Below, in pieces: positions 8,256 to 17,579 of a DNA stretch of 64,000 nucleotides. Source of the DNA: Pseudomonas saudimassiliensis. Lineage in GTDB: Bacteria > Pseudomonadota > Gammaproteobacteria > Pseudomonadales > Pseudomonadaceae. A program made the translations under genes and the position numbers. The DNA is taken from NCBI RefSeq assembly GCF_000939975.1, contig NZ_LK391969.1, forward strand, positions 434,001-498,000. The letters are read 5' to 3'. The notes under the pieces are model-generated. The model was given only the letters and a program-made list of their open reading frames with translations, was not told the origin of the DNA and did no database searches. Within the stretch, counting starts at the first letter, position 1. The number at the start of each line of letters is the position of its first letter.

Positions 8256-9287
8256 ATGCCGTCACGGGTCCGCAATCGCCTGCTCATCTTCCTGCTGCTG
8301 GTTCTTCTGGTTGCTGCCGCCCTGTTAGCCAACTGGTGGCTGGTCGGCCGACATTATGAAACGACTGATAATGCCTACGTCCACGGCGATATCACCCGCG
8401 TCAGCAGCCAACTGGCCGCCCAGGTGACCGAGGTGCTGGTGACCGACAACCAGACGGTCGAGACCGGCGACCTGCTGGTTCGGCTCGACCCTCGTGATTT
8501 CGATAATGCCCTGGCCCAGGCCCGCGCCAACCTCGCCACCCGGGAAGCCGAGCACCAGCAGGCCCGCGCCCAATTACGCCGCCAGGACAGCCTGATCGAA
8601 GCCGCCCGCGCCGCCGTCGATGCCCGCCAGGCCGAACAGCGGCGCATCGAGCTGGATATCAAGCGCATCCTGCCCCTGCGCAAGTCCGGCTATGCCTCCG
8701 AGGAGCAGGTGAGCAACTTCCGCGCCCAGCTGGACGTAGCCAAGGCCCAGCTGCGCGGCGCCGAGGCCGAGTTGCAGACCCAGATTCTGAGCAAGGAAAC
8801 CCTGGGCGCCGACATCGACCGCCTGGCGGCGCTGATCCAGGCGGCGCAGAGCGAGGTGCAACGGGCTGAACTGGACCTGTCACGCAGCGAGATCCGCGCC
8901 CCGGTGCCAGGCCGGGTCGGCCAGCGCAGCGTGCGGATCGGCCAGAACGTGCAACCGGGCGACCATCTGCTGGCCATTGTGCCGGGCCAGGACCTCTGGG
9001 TGCAGGCGAACTTCAAGGAAACGCAGATCAAGCGCATGCGCAAGGGCCAGCAGGTGACCCTGACCTTCGATGCCTTCGGTGGGCAGCCGATGGTCGGGCG
9101 CATCGATAGCCTGTTCCCCGCCTCCGGTGCCCAGTTCAGCTTGCTGCCGCCGGATAACGCCACGGGCAACTTCACCAAGGTGGTGCAGCGCATCCCGGTG
9201 AAGATCACCGTGGACCAGCAGCACCCCTTGAGCCGGACGATACGCCCCGGCATGTCGGTCAGCGTCAAGGTCGACCTGCGTGACTGA
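8256..9287 (+). CDS. EmrA/HlyD-type membrane fusion protein of a drug efflux pump
   Basis: This is the periplasmic adaptor of a tripartite efflux system, linking the inner-membrane MFS pump to an outer-membrane channel. It has 343 residues, one N-terminal transmembrane helix (about 7-29), then the signature HYETTDNAYVHGD at the start of the lipoyl half-domain. A long Ala/Gln/Glu-rich coiled coil follows (about 90-205), then the second lipoyl half (SEIRAPVPGRVGQ) and the beta-barrel. It overlaps the next gene by 8 bases. No outer-membrane TolC partner is encoded nearby. Confidence 0.92.
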   Translation: MPSRVRNRLLIFLLLVLLVAAALLANWWLVGRHYETTDNAYVHGDITRVSSQLAAQVTEVLVTDNQTVETGDLLVRLDPRDFDNALAQARANLATREAEHQQARAQLRRQDSLIEAARAAVDARQAEQRRIELDIKRILPLRKSGYASEEQVSNFRAQLDVAKAQLRGAEAELQTQILSKETLGADIDRLAALIQAAQSEVQRAELDLSRSEIRAPVPGRVGQRSVRIGQNVQPGDHLLAIVPGQDLWVQANFKETQIKRMRKGQQVTLTFDAFGGQPMVGRIDSLFPASGAQFSLLPPDNATGNFTKVVQRIPVKITVDQQHPLSRTIRPGMSVSVKVDLRD

Positions 9288-10827
9288 AACGGCCCCGGCC
9301 CAGGCGCAGCCGATCCCACCGCCAACGCGCCGCGACTGGATCGCCATTCTCAGCGCCATCCTCGGCGCCTTCATGGCGATCCTGGATATCCAGATCATCA
9401 ACTCCTCGCTCAAGGACATCCAGGGCGCGCTTTCGGCGACCATTGAGGAAGGATCCTGGATCTCGACCTCCTACCTGGTTGCCGAGATCATCATCATTCC
9501 GCTGGCGGCCTGGCTGGCCATGGTCATGTCGCCGCGCCGGTTCGCGGTCTCCATCTCTGTCCTCTTCGTGCTGGCCTCGCTGCTCTGCTCCATGGCCTGG
9601 AACCTGGAAAGCATGATCCTGTTCCGGGTATTGCAGGGTCTGGCCGGGGGCGCGCTGATCCCCTTCGCCTTCTCCCTGGTGCTGACCAAGCTGCCACTCG
9701 ACGTCCGGCCCAAGGGCATGGCGATGTTCGCCATCACGGCCACCTTCGCGCCCTCTATCGGCCCCACCATCGGCGGCTGGCTGACGGAAAACTACGGCTG
9801 GGAATGGATCTTCTACATCAACGTGGTACCCGGCGCGCTGATGACCCTCGGGCTGCTGTACGGCCTGGACAAGAGCGAGCCGCGCTGGGAGCTGCTGAAA
9901 AAGGGCGATTACGCAGGCATTCTGAGCATGGCCATCGGCCTGGGCTGCCTGCAGATATTTCTTGAGGAGGGGCAACGGGAGGACTGGTTCCAGTCCGGGG
10001 AAATCATCCTGCTGGCCGCTATTGCCTTCATCAGCCTGGGCGTCTTCGTGATCCTGCAGCTGTCCCGGGATAACCATCTGGTCAACCTGCGGCTATTCAA
10101 GGAGCGCAACTTCCTGCTCGGCAGCCTGGCCAACATCGGACTGGGGGTGGGTCTATACGGCACGGTGTTCGTCCTGCCGCTGTACCTGGCGCAGATCCAG
10201 GGCTACAACGCCCTGCAGATCGGCCAGGTGATCATGTGGATGGGGGTGCCTCAGTTGCTGCTGATTCCGCTGATCCCCGTGCTGATGCGTTACGTCGACC
10301 CGCGGCTGATCTGCGCGGTGGGCCTGGCGCTGTTCGGCACCGGCAGCTTTCTCAGCGGTTCGCTCAGCCTGGACTTCGGCGGCGACCAGTTCATTGCCAT
10401 CCAGATCATCCGCGCCTGCGGGCAGCCCATGGTCATGGTGCCGCTGTCCATCATCGCCACCGCGCGGCTCTCGCCGGTCCAGGCCGGCTCGGCCTCCAGC
10501 CTGTACAACATACTGCGCAACCTCGGCGGCGCCATTGGCATCGCCGCGCTGGCGACCATCCTGGACAGCCGCACTGCCTACTACTTCGACATCCTGCGCA
10601 GCCATGTCAGCTTTGGCAATGCGGCGGCGACCGAGCGCCTCGCGACGCTGGGCGAGCAGCTCGGTGGCGCCGAGGCGGCCCTGCGGATGCTCGACCTGCA
10701 GGTGCGCCAGCAGGCGCAGATCATGGCCTACAACGATGCCTTCCACCTGATCGGCATCATGCTGGCCTTCTCGGTGGTGTGCATCAGCTTTACCAAGGCG
10801 CTGCCGAAGGCACCGGCGAAAGCCTGA
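9280..10827 (+). CDS. EmrB-type MFS drug efflux transporter (DHA2 family)
   Basis: This inner-membrane proton antiporter of the 14-helix DHA2 group has 515 residues starting at a GTG that overlaps the 3' end of the adaptor gene. The N-terminus (ILSAILGAFMAILDIQIINSSL) is the characteristic first helix with the D/N motif; hydrophobic segments recur through the whole length and a motif C-like proline/glycine region is present (APSIGPTIGGWLTE). The overlap with emrA implies translational coupling. The substrate is probably a hydrophobic or aromatic compound, as for other EmrB proteins. Confidence 0.92.
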   Translation: MTETAPAQAQPIPPPTRRDWIAILSAILGAFMAILDIQIINSSLKDIQGALSATIEEGSWISTSYLVAEIIIIPLAAWLAMVMSPRRFAVSISVLFVLASLLCSMAWNLESMILFRVLQGLAGGALIPFAFSLVLTKLPLDVRPKGMAMFAITATFAPSIGPTIGGWLTENYGWEWIFYINVVPGALMTLGLLYGLDKSEPRWELLKKGDYAGILSMAIGLGCLQIFLEEGQREDWFQSGEIILLAAIAFISLGVFVILQLSRDNHLVNLRLFKERNFLLGSLANIGLGVGLYGTVFVLPLYLAQIQGYNALQIGQVIMWMGVPQLLLIPLIPVLMRYVDPRLICAVGLALFGTGSFLSGSLSLDFGGDQFIAIQIIRACGQPMVMVPLSIIATARLSPVQAGSASSLYNILRNLGGAIGIAALATILDSRTAYYFDILRSHVSFGNAAATERLATLGEQLGGAEAALRMLDLQVRQQAQIMAYNDAFHLIGIMLAFSVVCISFTKALPKAPAKA

Positions 10828-10906
10828 GCGGCTGCCCTCTCTGGTATTCATCCCGGCGGATCGGTAGCATGCGGGGATGTAAAAAATATCACACAAGGTG
10901 CGCAGC

Positions 10907-12190
10907 ATGAGCCATACGCCCTATCCCGATTCCTATTACGCCGCCTCCGCCAACCCGGTCCCTGCCCGCCCCGCCCTGGCGGGAGCCCATGACACCGACG
11001 TCTGCGTGATCGGAGCAGGTTATACCGGCTTGTCCACGGCGTTGTTCCTGCTTGAGCAGGGCTTCCAGGTGACCGTGCTGGAAGCGGCACGCGTCGGGTT
11101 TGGGGCGTCCGGGCGCAACGGCGGCCAGATCGTCAACAGCTACAGCCGCGATCTGGATGTGATCGAAAAGCAGGTGGGGGCGAAGCATGCGCGCCAGTTG
11201 GGCGAGATGGCCTTCGAAGGCGCGCGCATCATCCGTGACCGGGTCCGGCAGTATGCTATCGATTGCGACCTGAAGGACGGCGGCGTATTCGCTGCGGTGA
11301 ACCAGAAGCAGCTACGCCAGCTGGAGGAGCAAAAAGCCCTCTGGGAGCGCCACGGCCATGGCGAGCTGCAGTTGCTGGATGCCCAGGCGATCCGCGGCGT
11401 GGTCGATACCGACCGCTATGTCGGCGGTATGCTGGACCTGAGCGGCGGCCATATCCATCCGTTGAACCTGGCGCTGGGCGAAGCCGCCGCGGTGGAGTCG
11501 CTGGGTGGCGTCATCCACGAGCAGTCGGCGGTCGTGCAGGTCGAGCAAGGCGCCACGCCTGTGGTCCATACCGCCCATGGCCAGGTCAGGGCCCGCTTTG
11601 TCGTGGTGGCCGGCAATGCCTACCTGGGCGGGCTGCTGCCGCCGCTGGCCGCCAAGTCGATGCCGTGCGGTACCCAGGTCATTGCAACCGAGCCCCTCAG
11701 TGAAGAAGTCGCCCGGCGCTTGCTGCCACAGGATTACTGCGTCGAGGATTGCAACTACCTGCTGGATTACTATCGCCTGTCCGCTGACCGTCGGCTGATC
11801 TTCGGCGGCGGCGTGGTCTATGGCGCCCGCGATCCGGCCAATATCGAGGCCCTGATAAGGCCCAAACTGGCACGTACCTTCCCTGCCCTGCGCAATGTCC
11901 GGATCGACTACGCCTGGACCGGCAACTTCCTGCTGACCCTGTCCCGCCTGCCCCAGGTTGGCCGGTTGGGCGACAACATCTACTACTCCCAGGGGTGCAG
12001 CGGCCATGGTGTGACCTACACCCACGTCGCCGGCAAGGTGCTGGCCGAAGCGATCCGCGGCCAGGCCGAGCGTTTCGATGCCTTTGCTGCCCTGCCCCAT
12101 TATCCGTTCCCGGGTGGACGACTGTTCCGGGTGCCTTTTACGGCTCTCGGCGCCTGGTATTATCAGCTGCGGGACCGCTTCGGCGTCTGA
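10907..12190 (+). CDS. FAD-dependent amine oxidoreductase, PuuB-like (DAO family)
   Basis: This 427-residue flavoprotein of the D-amino-acid oxidase-like family is closest in pattern to gamma-glutamylputrescine oxidase. The FAD-binding GAGYTG is at residues 36-41, followed by the family signature GFGASGRNGGQI. Near the end, YYSQGCSGHGVTYTHVAGK is the usual second flavin contact. The ATG at 10907 is preferred to the GTG at 10898 because AAGG sits 8 bases before it. The gene stands alone, without other putrescine-pathway genes beside it, so the exact amine substrate is open. Confidence 0.88.
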   Translation: MSHTPYPDSYYAASANPVPARPALAGAHDTDVCVIGAGYTGLSTALFLLEQGFQVTVLEAARVGFGASGRNGGQIVNSYSRDLDVIEKQVGAKHARQLGEMAFEGARIIRDRVRQYAIDCDLKDGGVFAAVNQKQLRQLEEQKALWERHGHGELQLLDAQAIRGVVDTDRYVGGMLDLSGGHIHPLNLALGEAAAVESLGGVIHEQSAVVQVEQGATPVVHTAHGQVRARFVVVAGNAYLGGLLPPLAAKSMPCGTQVIATEPLSEEVARRLLPQDYCVEDCNYLLDYYRLSADRRLIFGGGVVYGARDPANIEALIRPKLARTFPALRNVRIDYAWTGNFLLTLSRLPQVGRLGDNIYYSQGCSGHGVTYTHVAGKVLAEAIRGQAERFDAFAALPHYPFPGGRLFRVPFTALGAWYYQLRDRFGV

Positions 12191-12279
12191 GCCGGAACCC
12201 GGGTGCGTTCCAGCGGTCACAGGGGTGCAAGGGTACCAAGAAAAACCACAGCACCAAGACAACCCAGGAGTAGTCCCCC

Positions 12280-12684
12280 ATGAAGCAAACTTCCGTCACT
12301 CGCCGTTATCTGTCCATCCTGATGGCCGCGCTGTTCATGTTTACCAGCATGGCCAGCATCCACGCCCAGGCCTCCATGGTCGGCACCCATGAAGTGATCG
12401 CCTCCGAGCAGCTCAGCGTCGATCGTGATCAGCTCAAGGCCATGCTCGATGACGAAGCAGTGCAAGACAAACTGGCCAGCATGGGGGTTTCTCCCGACCA
12501 GGTTGAACAGCGCATCAACAGCCTGACCGCAGATGAGCTGGCATACTTCAATACCCAACTGGATGAAGCGCCTGCCGGTGCCGGTGTACTGGGTGTGATC
12601 GTGTTGTTCCTGGTCATCTTCATCATCACCGACATGCTCTGCGCCACCAACATCTTCCGTTTCGTCAACTGCATCAACCGTTAA
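12280..12684 (+). CDS. PA2779-family small secreted/membrane protein
   Basis: This 134-residue protein has a signal peptide (residues 1-30, ending IHAQA), a helical polar middle (about 40-95, with paired 'VDRDQL…' and 'LTADELAYFNTQL' helices), an Ala/Gly linker (PAGAGVLG) and a strongly hydrophobic helix (about 103-120, VIVLFLVIFIITDML). The tail contains two cysteines (ATNIFRFVNCINR). It matches what I recall of the Pseudomonas PA2779 family, whose role is unknown. It is three bases upstream of a C39-like peptidase gene and the two almost certainly form one unit. Confidence 0.8.
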   Translation: MKQTSVTRRYLSILMAALFMFTSMASIHAQASMVGTHEVIASEQLSVDRDQLKAMLDDEAVQDKLASMGVSPDQVEQRINSLTADELAYFNTQLDEAPAGAGVLGVIVLFLVIFIITDMLCATNIFRFVNCINR

Positions 12685-12687
12685 CCG

Positions 12688-13611
12688 GTGCGCTTACTCC
12701 GCATTACCGTCCTGCTCGGGTTGGCAGCTCTGCTGTCAGCCTGCGCCGGGCGTGCGCCCGTCATGCCAGCGCCTTCCGAACTGGCCAGTTTCCCCAACCG
12801 CGTAGTACTGGAGAGCGTGCCCTTCCACGCCCAGGATGCCTACCAATGCGGTCCCGCCTCGCTGGCGATGGTACTCAATCATCGACATATCAGCGCCACG
12901 CCCGATGGCTTGAAGGACCGGGTCTATCTGCCCGAACGCAACGGTACCCTGCAGGTGGAAATGGTGTCCGCCGCCCGCGAACGGGATCTGCTGGTTTATC
13001 CCCTGGAGCGCAAGCTCACCGCCATCCTCAGCGAATTGAATGCGGGTAATCCGGTGCTGGTCATGCAGAACCTGGCATTCGATTGGTATCCGCAGTGGCA
13101 TTATGCAGTTGTCATCGGCTACGACCTGGCCGCAGAGGAAATGATCGTGCACAGCGGTCTGAACGCTGCGCAGCGAGAGCCCTTCGGCGTGTTCATGCGT
13201 ACCTGGGACCGAGCCGACCGCTGGGCCCGGGTCATGCTGCCCCCCGGCGAGTTGCCCGCCACCGCGAACCCCCTAAGCTACCTGCAGGCCGCCAGTGACT
13301 TGGAGCAGACGGGTCGGCTGGACAGCGCCCTGCGCTCATACCAGAAGGCCGCGACCCAATGGCCGGATCAGCCCGCTGCGCGGCTGGGGCTGGGTAACAC
13401 GAGCTGGGCAATGAACGATCGGCAGACCGCGCTGGATCATTTCCAGCGTCTGGTAAATGATTTCCCGGACTTCCAGCCCGGCTGGAACAATCTGGCCATC
13501 GGCCTGGAAACACTTGGCTGCGCGGACCAAGCGAAGTTGGCCCGTCAATGCAGCAAACAGGACAACAAACCCACTGCGTGCACAGAACTTAGTTGCGGGA
13601 CAAGCAATTAA
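12688..13611 (+). CDS. PA2778-family C39-like cysteine peptidase lipoprotein with TPR repeats
   Basis: The protein is 307 residues from a GTG start. A lipobox LSAC puts the lipidated cysteine at residue 19, so it is anchored in the envelope. Residues 38-190 resemble a papain-like C39 peptidase domain: QCGPAS with the catalytic Cys54, and HYAVVIGYD with His138. Residues about 200-290 carry two to three TPR units (SALRSYQKAATQWPDQPAARLGLGN; TALDHFQRLVNDFP). C39 domains usually remove leaders from exported peptides; the small protein encoded just upstream is an obvious candidate partner, but this is inference. The gene lies directly ahead of the T6SS operon. Confidence 0.82.
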   Translation: MRLLRITVLLGLAALLSACAGRAPVMPAPSELASFPNRVVLESVPFHAQDAYQCGPASLAMVLNHRHISATPDGLKDRVYLPERNGTLQVEMVSAARERDLLVYPLERKLTAILSELNAGNPVLVMQNLAFDWYPQWHYAVVIGYDLAAEEMIVHSGLNAAQREPFGVFMRTWDRADRWARVMLPPGELPATANPLSYLQAASDLEQTGRLDSALRSYQKAATQWPDQPAARLGLGNTSWAMNDRQTALDHFQRLVNDFPDFQPGWNNLAIGLETLGCADQAKLARQCSKQDNKPTACTELSCGTSN

Positions 13612-13861
13612 GTTGAGACTTGTGAACTGCTTCAAGCAACTTCGCACCTTCCGTTAACAATTACTCCAATGCACTTACTCCATGACCGGCTACTTTCTCA
13701 AGTGGTCGGCCATGGGCGCCATCGCGCTTGCGCACCCGTCTATGACGCGGTTCACACTCTAGATAACCCACCCGGCTAATTACCCACAAAGTGGACCCAA
13801 GTCACATTCTGTGCCTTGAAGCGCATCCGCCGGATCAATAGCATACGAGCCCTGTCACCTA

Positions 13862-13912
13862 GAAGTGCGCAACTTGCTGCACACTTCAGTTGCGCAACTT
13901 ATTGCGCACTTC
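13862..13912. promoter_or_regulatory. Repeat cluster upstream of the T6SS operon, possible operator
   Basis: Within the 358-base gene-free gap 13612-13969, 13862-13872 (GAAGTGCGCAA) is repeated inverted at 13902-13912, and between them lies the perfect 12-base palindrome AGTTGCGCAACT (13888-13899). The unit TGCGCAACTT also occurs directly at 13866 and 13891, 25 bases apart. This is a plausible protein-binding array about 60 bases before the tssA start. No clear sigma-54 (-24/-12) element was found. The rest of the gap shows no gene. Confidence 0.45.
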
Positions 13913-13969
13913 ATGACCTGCCTTATTAGGTCTTAGTTGCACGGATTCTTCATTTAGTCAGGGATTGAT

Positions 13970-15559
13970 GTGAATATGCTGGACACGGATTACATCAATT
14001 TGATGAGCACGCCCATCTCGGCTGATGATTATGCCGGTGATGATGCGCGCTATACCCCTGAGTTCGAAGCACTGGAAGAGGAACTCGCCAAGGACAGCTC
14101 CGTCCACCGCACCACGGGCACCGACTGGGCAGTTGTCCGTGAAGGTGCCGAAGCCTTGTTGCAGACCCAATCAAAGGACCTGCGCGTGGCCTGCTGGCTG
14201 GTCTGGTCGCTGTTTCAAACCGAGCGCTTCACCGGTCTGGCTGCGGGCCTGGCCATGCTTAGTCACGGATGCGCAGCGCATTGGCAGGCGCTGCACCCCC
14301 AGCGCATCCGCACCCGTACCGCGACCATCAGCTGGCTCTGCAGCCGGCTGGAAGAGGTACTCGGTGAGCAAGCACCAGAGCCCGGCCAGCTGGATATATT
14401 CAGCGCCATCGCTACAGAACTGCGGGAACTGGATCGCCTGTTCATTGAGCACCTGGGAGATGCCGCCCCGCCGCTGAGCACGCTATCGCGCCGGGTAGAG
14501 CAACTGCTTGAGCGCGCCGATACCGCGGCGCAGCCTGCCTCAGCGGCTTCCCCCACGCAGACCGCAGCGGCTCCGCCAATCTCGGCGCCAGCGGCCTTCG
14601 AGCCCTCGGCCCAGCCCGCCGGCGCCCCCATCGTCGATGGCCGTGATGCGCACCGCAGCCTGCGCGCCCTGCAGGATCAGGCCAAGCCGCTGATCGCCTG
14701 GTGGCAACATCACAACCCCAGCGACGTACGCGCCATACGCCTGGCTCGCACCCTGCTGTGGCTGCCGATCGACAGCCTCCCCGGTCACGACGCGGAACAG
14801 GTCACGGCCCTGCGCAACCTCCCGGCCGATCGTCTCAAGGGGTTCCAGGACCGATTCAATCAGGGTCAGTTCCAGCCGTTATTGATTGAACTCGAGGGCA
14901 GTCTCAACCGCGCACCTTTCTGGCTGAGCGGCCAGTATCTGGCCTGGCGTTGCCACGAAGCCCTGGGCGCTGAGCCTGCCATGCAGGAAATTGAATCCCA
15001 GCTGCGGCAGCTGCTCGTTCGCCTGCCGGGACTGGAACAGCTGCGTTTCCATGACGGCGAACCCTTCGCCGACACCGACACCCGTCACTGGCTCGGCACT
15101 CGAGTAATGGCTCCGGCGACAACCGTGACCGCTCCCGCTGCCGAGTCCTGCAGCGACGGGACGGCTCCCTGGCAACAGGCCCTGCAAGATGCGCTGACAC
15201 TGCTGCGCCGGGACGGCTTGCCGCCCGCCATGCAATTGCTCGCGGAAGGTGCCCGGCAGAGCGAAAGCGATCGGGCCCGCTTCCACTGGCAATTGGCGCA
15301 AGCCCAGCTGTGCTTCCGTGCCCGCCAGCACGAGGCGGCGTACGGCCGGCTGGATGCCCTGCTTCACCAGCTCCAGTCCGCCGGACTGGAACGCTGGGAA
15401 CCCACCCTGAACCTGGAAGTACTGCGTCTGTTGTATGCCTGCTGTGAGTTGCTGCCGCAGAGCCAGCTTGTGCGTGATCGCAGGGAAGAGATCTTCCACC
15501 GGCTGTGCCACTTCGATCTGGAAGTGGTACTGAACAAGGCCCTCGGGCCATCAATGTAG
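13970..15559 (+). CDS. tssA: T6SS protein TssA
   Basis: The protein is 529 residues, starting at a GTG with AGGGA 5 bases upstream; an ATG two codons later is possible. The N-terminal ~150 residues match the ImpA-N domain of TssA (PISADDYAGDDARYTPEFEAL…), and the C-terminal part resembles the longer VasJ-type tail. TssA proteins join the baseplate and help sheath assembly. It is the first gene of the operon, 12 bases before tssB. The middle (about 180-225) is an Ala/Pro-rich linker. Confidence 0.92.
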   Translation: MNMLDTDYINLMSTPISADDYAGDDARYTPEFEALEEELAKDSSVHRTTGTDWAVVREGAEALLQTQSKDLRVACWLVWSLFQTERFTGLAAGLAMLSHGCAAHWQALHPQRIRTRTATISWLCSRLEEVLGEQAPEPGQLDIFSAIATELRELDRLFIEHLGDAAPPLSTLSRRVEQLLERADTAAQPASAASPTQTAAAPPISAPAAFEPSAQPAGAPIVDGRDAHRSLRALQDQAKPLIAWWQHHNPSDVRAIRLARTLLWLPIDSLPGHDAEQVTALRNLPADRLKGFQDRFNQGQFQPLLIELEGSLNRAPFWLSGQYLAWRCHEALGAEPAMQEIESQLRQLLVRLPGLEQLRFHDGEPFADTDTRHWLGTRVMAPATTVTAPAAESCSDGTAPWQQALQDALTLLRRDGLPPAMQLLAEGARQSESDRARFHWQLAQAQLCFRARQHEAAYGRLDALLHQLQSAGLERWEPTLNLEVLRLLYACCELLPQSQLVRDRREEIFHRLCHFDLEVVLNKALGPSM

Positions 15560-15571
15560 CGGAGAACCACC

Positions 15572-16078
15572 ATGGCCAAAGAAGGCACGGTAGCACCCAA
15601 AGAACGGATCAACGTCACCTTCACGCCGGACTCGAATGGCGCCTCGGAGGAAGTCGAACTGCCCTTGAAGTTGATGGTATTGGGCGATTTCACCCAGCGG
15701 GAAGACGAGCGCAAGATCGAGGATCGCAAGCCGATCGCCATCGACAAGAACACCTTCGACGAGGTGCTGGCCAAGCAGGAGCTGAACCTGAGCTTCCAGG
15801 TGCCCAACCGGCTGCAGGATGACCCGGCCCGGGAAGACCTGGCGGTCAACCTGCAGATCAACTCCATGAAGGATTTCAACCCTGCCAGCCTGGTCGAGCA
15901 AGTGCCCGAGCTGCGCAAGCTGATGGAACTGCGCGATGCGCTGGTGGCCCTGAAAGGCCCGCTGGGTAACGCACCGGCCTTCCGCAAGGCGATTGAAAGC
16001 GTGCTCAGCGATGACGACTCCCGCGAGCGCGTACTTGCCGAACTGGGCCTGGCCCAGCAACAACAACCGGACGCCTGA
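15572..16078 (+). CDS. tssB: T6SS contractile sheath small subunit TssB (VipA)
   Basis: The protein is 168 residues, the family length. It begins MAKEGTVAPKERINV and contains the conserved PLKLMVLGDFT and LAVNLQINSMKDF segments. It pairs with TssC to build the contractile sheath in the cytoplasm. A GGAG Shine-Dalgarno sits before its ATG, and tssC follows after a 16-base gap. Confidence 0.96.
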   Translation: MAKEGTVAPKERINVTFTPDSNGASEEVELPLKLMVLGDFTQREDERKIEDRKPIAIDKNTFDEVLAKQELNLSFQVPNRLQDDPAREDLAVNLQINSMKDFNPASLVEQVPELRKLMELRDALVALKGPLGNAPAFRKAIESVLSDDDSRERVLAELGLAQQQQPDA

Positions 16079-16094
16079 TCACAAGGAAGCACGC

Positions 16095-17573
16095 ATGAGC
16101 ACCCAGACAACCGCCATTGCCGCAGCCAGCGCCAGCGACGACATCAGTATCCTTGACCGCATCATCGCCGAAACCCGACTGACGCCGGATGACGAAGCCT
16201 ATGGCATCGCCCGCCGTGGCGTATCGGCTTTCATCGAGGAACTGCTCAAGCCGCAGAATGACAAGGAGCCGGTCAAGAAGGCCCTGGTCGACCGGATGAT
16301 TGCCGAGATCGACGCCAAGCTCAGCCAGCAAATGGACGAAATCCTGCACCATCAGCGATTCCAGGCGCTGGAGTCCTCCTGGCGTGGGCTCAAGCTGCTG
16401 GTCGATCGCACGGATTTTCGCGAGAACATCAAGTTCGAGATGATCAATGCCTCCAAGCAGGATCTGCTCGACGATTTCGAAGACAGCCCGGAGATCGTCC
16501 AGTCCGGCCTCTACAAACATGTCTACACCGCCGAATATGGCCAGTTCGGCGGGCAGCCGGTCGGCGCGCTGATCGCCAACTATTATTTTGATCCCAGCGC
16601 CCAGGACATCAAGACGCTGCAGCATGTCGCCAGTGTCGCCAGCATGGCCCACGCGCCCTTCATCGCCTCCGCCGGGCCGCGTTTCTTCGGCCTGGAGAGC
16701 TTTACCGGCCTGCCGGATATCAAGGACCTGAAAGACCATTTCGAAGGCCCGCAATTCGCCAAGTGGCAGGGCTTCCGGGAGCGGGAAGACGCCCGTTACG
16801 TCGGCCTCACCTTGCCGCGCTTCCTGCTGCGCAACCCCTACGATCCGGAAGACAATCCGGTGAAGAGCTTCGTGTACAAGGAAAACGTCGCCAACAGTCA
16901 TGAGCACTACCTGTGGGGCAACACCGCCTTTACCTTTGCCACCCGCCTGACCGAAAGCTTCGCCAAATTCCGCTGGTGCCCGAACATCATCGGCCCGCAG
17001 AGCGGTGGCGCGGTCGATGACCTGCCGCTGCACCATTTCGAGAGCATGGGCGAGATCGAGACCAAGATACCCACCGAGGTGCTGGTGTCCGACCGCCGGG
17101 AATACGAACTGGCCGACGAAGGGTTCATCGCGCTGACCATGCGCAAGGGCAGCGACAACGCCGCGTTCTTCTCCGCCAATTCGACCCAGAAAGCCAAGTT
17201 CTTCGGCAACTCGGAGGAAGGCAAGGCGGCAGAGCTGAATTACCGACTCGGCACCCAGTTGCCCTATCTGTTCGTCGTCAACCGCCTGGCCCATTACCTC
17301 AAGGTGCTGCAGCGCGAGCAGATCGGCTCCTGGAAGGAACGTACCGACCTGGAACTGGAACTCAATCGCTGGATCCGCCAGTACGTGGCCGACCAGGACA
17401 ACCCCAACCCGGAAGTCCGCGGCCGCCGTCCGCTGCGTGCGGCGCAGATCAGTGTTGCCGATGTGGAAGGCGAGCCAGGCTGGTACCGGGTCACCCTCAG
17501 CGTCCGGCCGCACTTCAAGTACATGGGCGCGGACTTCACCCTGTCGCTGGTTGGCAAGCTGGACAAGGAGTAA
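16095..17573 (+). CDS. tssC: T6SS contractile sheath large subunit TssC (VipB)
   Basis: The protein is 492 residues. The ATG at 16095 follows AAGGAAG by a few bases; the frame is open further upstream but that part overlaps tssB in another frame and is not protein-like for this family. Recognisable segments are FQALESSWRGLKLLV, the central SAGPRFFGLESF and the C-terminal GWYRVTLSVRPHFKYMGADF close. With TssB it forms the sheath disassembled by ClpV. Confidence 0.97.
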   Translation: MSTQTTAIAAASASDDISILDRIIAETRLTPDDEAYGIARRGVSAFIEELLKPQNDKEPVKKALVDRMIAEIDAKLSQQMDEILHHQRFQALESSWRGLKLLVDRTDFRENIKFEMINASKQDLLDDFEDSPEIVQSGLYKHVYTAEYGQFGGQPVGALIANYYFDPSAQDIKTLQHVASVASMAHAPFIASAGPRFFGLESFTGLPDIKDLKDHFEGPQFAKWQGFREREDARYVGLTLPRFLLRNPYDPEDNPVKSFVYKENVANSHEHYLWGNTAFTFATRLTESFAKFRWCPNIIGPQSGGAVDDLPLHHFESMGEIETKIPTEVLVSDRREYELADEGFIALTMRKGSDNAAFFSANSTQKAKFFGNSEEGKAAELNYRLGTQLPYLFVVNRLAHYLKVLQREQIGSWKERTDLELELNRWIRQYVADQDNPNPEVRGRRPLRAAQISVADVEGEPGWYRVTLSVRPHFKYMGADFTLSLVGKLDKE

Positions 17574-17579
17574 GCAGAC

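Noticed and set aside
13612-13969. Search for a sigma-54 (-24/-12) promoter upstream of tssA
   Set aside because: GG and GC pairs are present (for example around 13710) but none has the right 10-base spacing and flanking bases.
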